Positions 6,842 through 9,488 of a stretch of 9,488 nucleotides of DNA are shown here, one piece after another. The notes under the pieces are model-generated. The model had not been told where the DNA came from, did not search any database, and saw nothing but the letters and a program-made list of their open reading frames with translations. A program made the translations under genes and the position numbers. Every line of letters begins with the position of its first letter. Position 1 is the stretch's first letter. Source of the stretch: an uncultured Pseudanabaenaceae cyanobacterium. GTDB lineage: Bacteria; Cyanobacteriota; Cyanobacteriia; PCC-9006; JAAUQQ01. Location of the stretch: assembly GCA_938015405.1 (NCBI GenBank), contig CALLPZ010000582.1:1-9488 (forward strand), read 5' to 3'.

Positions 6842-6909
6842 GCAATGCCTCGTCCCATCCAGGAATTTCTCGATTCAATCATTCATCTCAGCAGTTCAGG
6901 CCGAACCTC

Positions 6910-7935
6910 TTAGACTGCTTTCAGCCACTGTTTTTCAACTAACAATTCAGCAATTTGCACTGCATTTAACGCGGCACCTTTGCGAATCTGGTCTCCACAT
7001 AGCCAAAGCTCAAGATTATTGTCACTCGACAGGTCCTGACGAATGCGACCCACAAGGGTGTCATCCTGGCCACTTGCATCCATGGGCATGGGGAAATAAT
7101 TCGTTTTCCAATCTTCGACAAGCTTCACTCCAGGAGCATCGGCGATCAATTCTCGAGCCTTATCAATAGGGAAAGGCTGATCAAACTCAACATTAAGCGC
7201 TTCAGAATGGGCTCGCAATACGGGGACCCGCACACAAGTTGCCGAGACACGCAGATCATCTGTACCAAAAATCTTACGCGTTTCGTTAACCATTTTCATT
7301 TCTTCCTCACAGTAGCCCTGCTCATCCAGGGGTGAGTTATGGGGAAACAAATTAAATGCAATGGGGTGAGGCAAAATTTCAGCTTTAGGCTCTTCACCAT
7401 TCAAAATCGCCTGACTTTGAACCTGAAGCTCCTCCATAGCTCGGGCTCCAGCTCCACTGGCAGACTGATAAGTAGAGACCACCAAACGACGAATCGGCTG
7501 AGCCTGATGCAAAGGCCAGAGAGGGAGACACATCAAAATAGTGGTGCAGTTGGGGTTCGCAATAATCCCCTTATGGCTCTGAGCCGCCCCTGGATTAACT
7601 TCTGGTACGACCAGAGGAACTTCGGGGTCCATTCGAAAGGCGCTGGAATTATCCACCATCACAGCACCAGCATCGACGATTGCTTTAGCCCATTCCTTAG
7701 AAGTACTACCTCCTGCAGAAGCCAAAACAATATCAATCCCTTGGAAAGAATCTGCCGTGACAGCCTCCACCGTAACGGCCTGCCCCTTGAACTGAAGCTG
7801 CTGTCCAGCAGAACGAGGAGAAGATAGCAATTTGAGCTCTGAGAGCGGGAAATCGCGCTCTTCAAGTAGCGCCAGCAACTCGGTGCCTACAGCACCTGTT
7901 GCACCTAAGATTGCGACCCGATAGGACTGAGACAA
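6910..7935 (-). CDS. asd: Aspartate-semialdehyde dehydrogenase
   Basis: A 341-residue NADPH-dependent enzyme that reduces aspartyl-4-phosphate to aspartate semialdehyde, the branch point to lysine/diaminopimelate, threonine and methionine. Near the N-terminus is the dinucleotide-binding loop GATGAVG. Numbered from the chosen start, the catalytic Cys130 is in PNCTTI, Gln157 in TYQSASGAG, and the acid-base His243 in RVPVLRAHSE. Two TTG codons compete as start. That at 7941-7939 lies only two bases after AAGGAGG (7950-7944), while that at 7935-7933 lies eight bases after it. I chose the latter, giving MSQSYRVAILG; the longer form would have 343 residues. The gene leads the asd-dapA-rnj unit and is divergent from tig. 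No ATG is available, which is unusual for a core biosynthetic enzyme but not rare. Confidence 0.95.
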   Translation of the reverse strand: MSQSYRVAILGATGAVGTELLALLEERDFPLSELKLLSSPRSAGQQLQFKGQAVTVEAVTADSFQGIDIVLASAGGSTSKEWAKAIVDAGAVMVDNSSAFRMDPEVPLVVPEVNPGAAQSHKGIIANPNCTTILMCLPLWPLHQAQPIRRLVVSTYQSASGAGARAMEELQVQSQAILNGEEPKAEILPHPIAFNLFPHNSPLDEQGYCEEEMKMVNETRKIFGTDDLRVSATCVRVPVLRAHSEALNVEFDQPFPIDKARELIADAPGVKLVEDWKTNYFPMPMDASGQDDTLVGRIRQDLSSDNNLELWLCGDQIRKGAALNAVQIAELLVEKQWLKAV

Positions 7936-8229
7936 GTTCAAAGCCTCCTTAGAACTTCAGTAGAAACGGAAACAGACCGTTGGTTCGTCTTTAGGTCATG
8001 ACCTTTCGTAAAGACAAGACAACAAACTAAAATTTGCGGCGCAGCTGTCCAACAACACACAGAATGCTCTGGCGAGGAATTAGTCCTCAAACCATCACAC
8101 CTCCCAATCAATTGTTGCGACGCGAGCCAAAAAAACTGAGTGGGATAGGCTTGTAAGCTCAATGACCTGAAAGCATTACAGGCAGCCTCAGTAGCGTTCA
8201 GCTCGAAGACTCAGTCCCAATGTTTACAG

Positions 8230-8260
8230 AACCATAGATTAAGTTCATTAAACTATGGTT
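8230..8260. repeat. Inverted repeat with 13-base arms
   Basis: AACCATAG (8230-8237) pairs with CTATGGTT (8253-8260). After one A-A mismatch, TTAA (8239-8242) pairs with TTAA (8248-8251) around a GTTCA loop (8243-8247), giving twelve pairs in all. It lacks a following T-run, so it is a poor terminator. A dyad protein-binding site or a structured RNA element is possible. Confidence 0.55.
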
Positions 8261-8460
8261 TGACAACCTTAGAGACTCTAAAGTCATTTCTGACCCACGT
8301 CTTGTCACTAGATTCAAGGGCCAGAAACGAATTACTGCCCCCTCTATTGCGCTATTCTCTTCTGGGGTTTGTAGCGATGGCCACAACCACAAAGGCAGTG
8401 ATGCGGCGCTAGGGCCTGAGTAGGTACCGAAGTCTGACCGAGGAAGAGACACTCTAGTCA

Positions 8461-8490
8461 TCGACAGAGCGAATTTTCTTCGGCTAATAT
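8461..8490 (+). promoter_or_regulatory. Candidate tig promoter
   Basis: TCGACA (8461-8466) matches the -35 consensus at five of six positions. TAATAT (8485-8490) follows after 18 bases as a -10 box with four of six matches, and an overlapping TATATG is an alternative. Transcription would begin near 8497 and give a leader of under 40 bases before the tig ATG. This is consensus matching only. Confidence 0.4.
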
Positions 8491-8533
8491 ATGCAGATCG
8501 GCTCGCCCAACCAGTTTAACTTTTGAGAATCGA

Positions 8534-9488
8534 ATGAAAGTCACCCAGGAAAAGTTACCCGACAGCCAACTCGGTCTAGAGATTGAAATCCCCGGCGAAC
8601 TCTCCAAGCAGGTCTATGACCAGACCCTGTCGAAGCTTTCCCGTGAGGTGAGCCTACCAGGCTTCCGCAAGGGCAAGGTTCCCCGCCACATCCTTGTGCA
8701 GCGCCTGGGCGAAGGCCGCATTAAGGCATCCGCGATCGAAGACCTGATCCAGAAGGGATTGGACCAGGCTATTGAGAAAGAAGAAATTGATGCCCTAGGC
8801 AATTACCAGCTCAAGTCCAGCTTCGAAGACTTGATTGGTGCCTTTGAGCCCGGCAAACCCCTGACATTCTCTGCCGCTGTTGACGTCCCCCCCACTCCTG
8901 TTCTCAAGGGTTATAAGGGCATCACGGTTCAAGCCGAAGAGATTAAGTACGACACAGAGAAGGTTGATAGCGTCCTCGCCGACTATCAGAAGCAGCTGGC
9001 CACCTTGGTCCCCGTGGAAGATCGCGCCGCCAAGGAAGATGATGTCGCAATCATCGACTTCAAGGGCCACCTAGACTTGCCTGAAGATGCTGAGAAAGGT
9101 GCTGAACCTGAGGAAATTCCGGGCGGTTCCGCAGAAGACTTCCAGGTGGAGCTGGGTGAAGGCAAGTTCATCCCTGGCTTTATCGAAGGCATGATGGGCA
9201 TGAAGCCCGATGAGACTCGAAAGGTTCCTGCAACCTTCCCTGAGGACTATCCTCAACCTGAAGTGGCAGGTAAAAAGGCAACCTTTGAAATTACCCTCAA
9301 GGAGCTTAAAGCTCGTGAGCTTCCAGAGCTGGATGACGATTTTGCCCAAGAGGTCAGCGACTTCGAAACCCTCAAGGAGCTGCGTGAGAGTTTAGAAACT
9401 CGTTACCAAGAGGAAGCTGAGCAAAAGACTAAAGAGAACAAGCACGAAGCAATTTCAAAAGTCTTGGCTGAGCTGATTGAGGTCGAAC
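8534..9488 (+). CDS. tig: Trigger factor (3' end outside window)
   Basis: The first 318 codons of the ribosome-bound chaperone and peptidyl-prolyl isomerase that meets nascent chains at the exit tunnel. The ribosome-docking signature GFRKGKVP is at residues 43-50 of the N-terminal domain. The FKBP-like isomerase domain runs from about 165 to 258, with VAIIDFKG (171-178) and FIPGFIEGMMGMKPDE (212-227). The helical C-terminal chaperone domain begins near 260 and is cut by the window edge. Full-length family members usually have about 430-480 residues, so roughly two thirds is present. The frame is open to the last base, with no sign of damage. ATG 8534 is preceded only by a weak GAGA, with no strong Shine-Dalgarno. 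In many cyanobacteria clpP and clpX follow tig; that lies beyond this window. Confidence 0.97.
   Translation, partial: MKVTQEKLPDSQLGLEIEIPGELSKQVYDQTLSKLSREVSLPGFRKGKVPRHILVQRLGEGRIKASAIEDLIQKGLDQAIEKEEIDALGNYQLKSSFEDLIGAFEPGKPLTFSAAVDVPPTPVLKGYKGITVQAEEIKYDTEKVDSVLADYQKQLATLVPVEDRAAKEDDVAIIDFKGHLDLPEDAEKGAEPEEIPGGSAEDFQVELGEGKFIPGFIEGMMGMKPDETRKVPATFPEDYPQPEVAGKKATFEITLKELKARELPELDDDFAQEVSDFETLKELRESLETRYQEEAEQKTKENKHEAISKVLAELIEVE

Larger units (their letters stand above)
7942..8533. other. Divergent asd-tig intergenic region, about 590 bases
   Basis: No supported gene lies here. The two minus-strand frames crossing it (to 8162 and to 8461) lack ribosome binding sites and have no protein-like composition. 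The region should hold the asd promoter (minus strand) and the tig promoter (plus strand). I see a reasonable tig promoter candidate near 8461-8490 and a striking inverted repeat at 8230-8260, both listed separately. No convincing -35/-10 pair stands out for asd. The length leaves room for an unannotated small RNA, but I find no hairpin followed by a T-run that would mark one. Confidence 0.5.

Noticed and set aside
7993..8004. 12-bp perfect palindrome AGGTCATGACCT upstream of asd
   Set aside because: Palindromes of this length are expected a couple of times by chance in a window of this size, and no family of sites is evident.
7938..8162. 74-codon minus-strand frame upstream of asd
   Set aside because: TTG start without Shine-Dalgarno, and it overlaps the asd start region; composition is not protein-like.
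8198..8461. 87-codon minus-strand open frame between asd and tig
   Set aside because: No ribosome binding site, no protein-like composition or motif, and it overlaps the inverted repeat; it is most likely chance.
1..9488. tRNA, rRNA, CRISPR arrays, insertion sequences, attachment sites
   Set aside because: Reading both strands I found no tRNA-like cloverleaf, spaced repeat array, transposase frame or flanking repeats; mobile DNA is not indicated.

Overview
The window looks like chromosomal DNA of a cyanobacterium. Two things point there: six perfect copies of the HIP1 palindrome GCGATCGC, and the block asd-dapA-rnj transcribed away from tig, a layout familiar from cyanobacterial genomes. Genus cannot be read from the sequence.

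Layout. At the left edge, on the minus strand, lies the first ten codons of a gene that leaves the window (1-30), preceded by a strong ribosome binding site. Next on the same strand is an unassigned 42-codon single-helix membrane protein (186-314). A two-tier hairpin (107-147) lies between them. After a 363-base non-coding stretch comes the largest gene (678-3305, plus strand). It encodes an 875-residue protein that joins a CRP-like cyclic-nucleotide-binding fold, a degenerate sigma-54-activator AAA+ domain, and a NapH/NosR/CcoG-type membrane polyferredoxin. A perfect 18-bp hairpin terminator (3542-3581) separates it from the convergent asd-dapA-rnj unit on the minus strand. That unit runs from 7935 down to 3646 and encodes aspartate-semialdehyde dehydrogenase, dihydrodipicolinate synthase and ribonuclease J. 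A divergent intergenic region of about 600 bases, holding a notable inverted repeat, leads to tig (trigger factor, plus strand), which is cut by the right edge.

How the genes work together. Asd and DapA catalyse consecutive steps from aspartyl phosphate toward lysine and diaminopimelate (peptidoglycan). RNase J is a housekeeping mRNA-processing nuclease at the end of the same unit, behind an unusually long 358-base leader. Tig is a housekeeping ribosome-associated chaperone. These genes are conventional. The part that deserves attention is the 678-3305 protein. Cyanobacteria are generally understood to lack sigma-54, and the AAA+ domain here has lost the sigma-54 contact loop and most catalytic residues. 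It therefore looks like a transcription-activator module reused as a scaffold or sensor on an iron-sulfur electron-transfer membrane protein.
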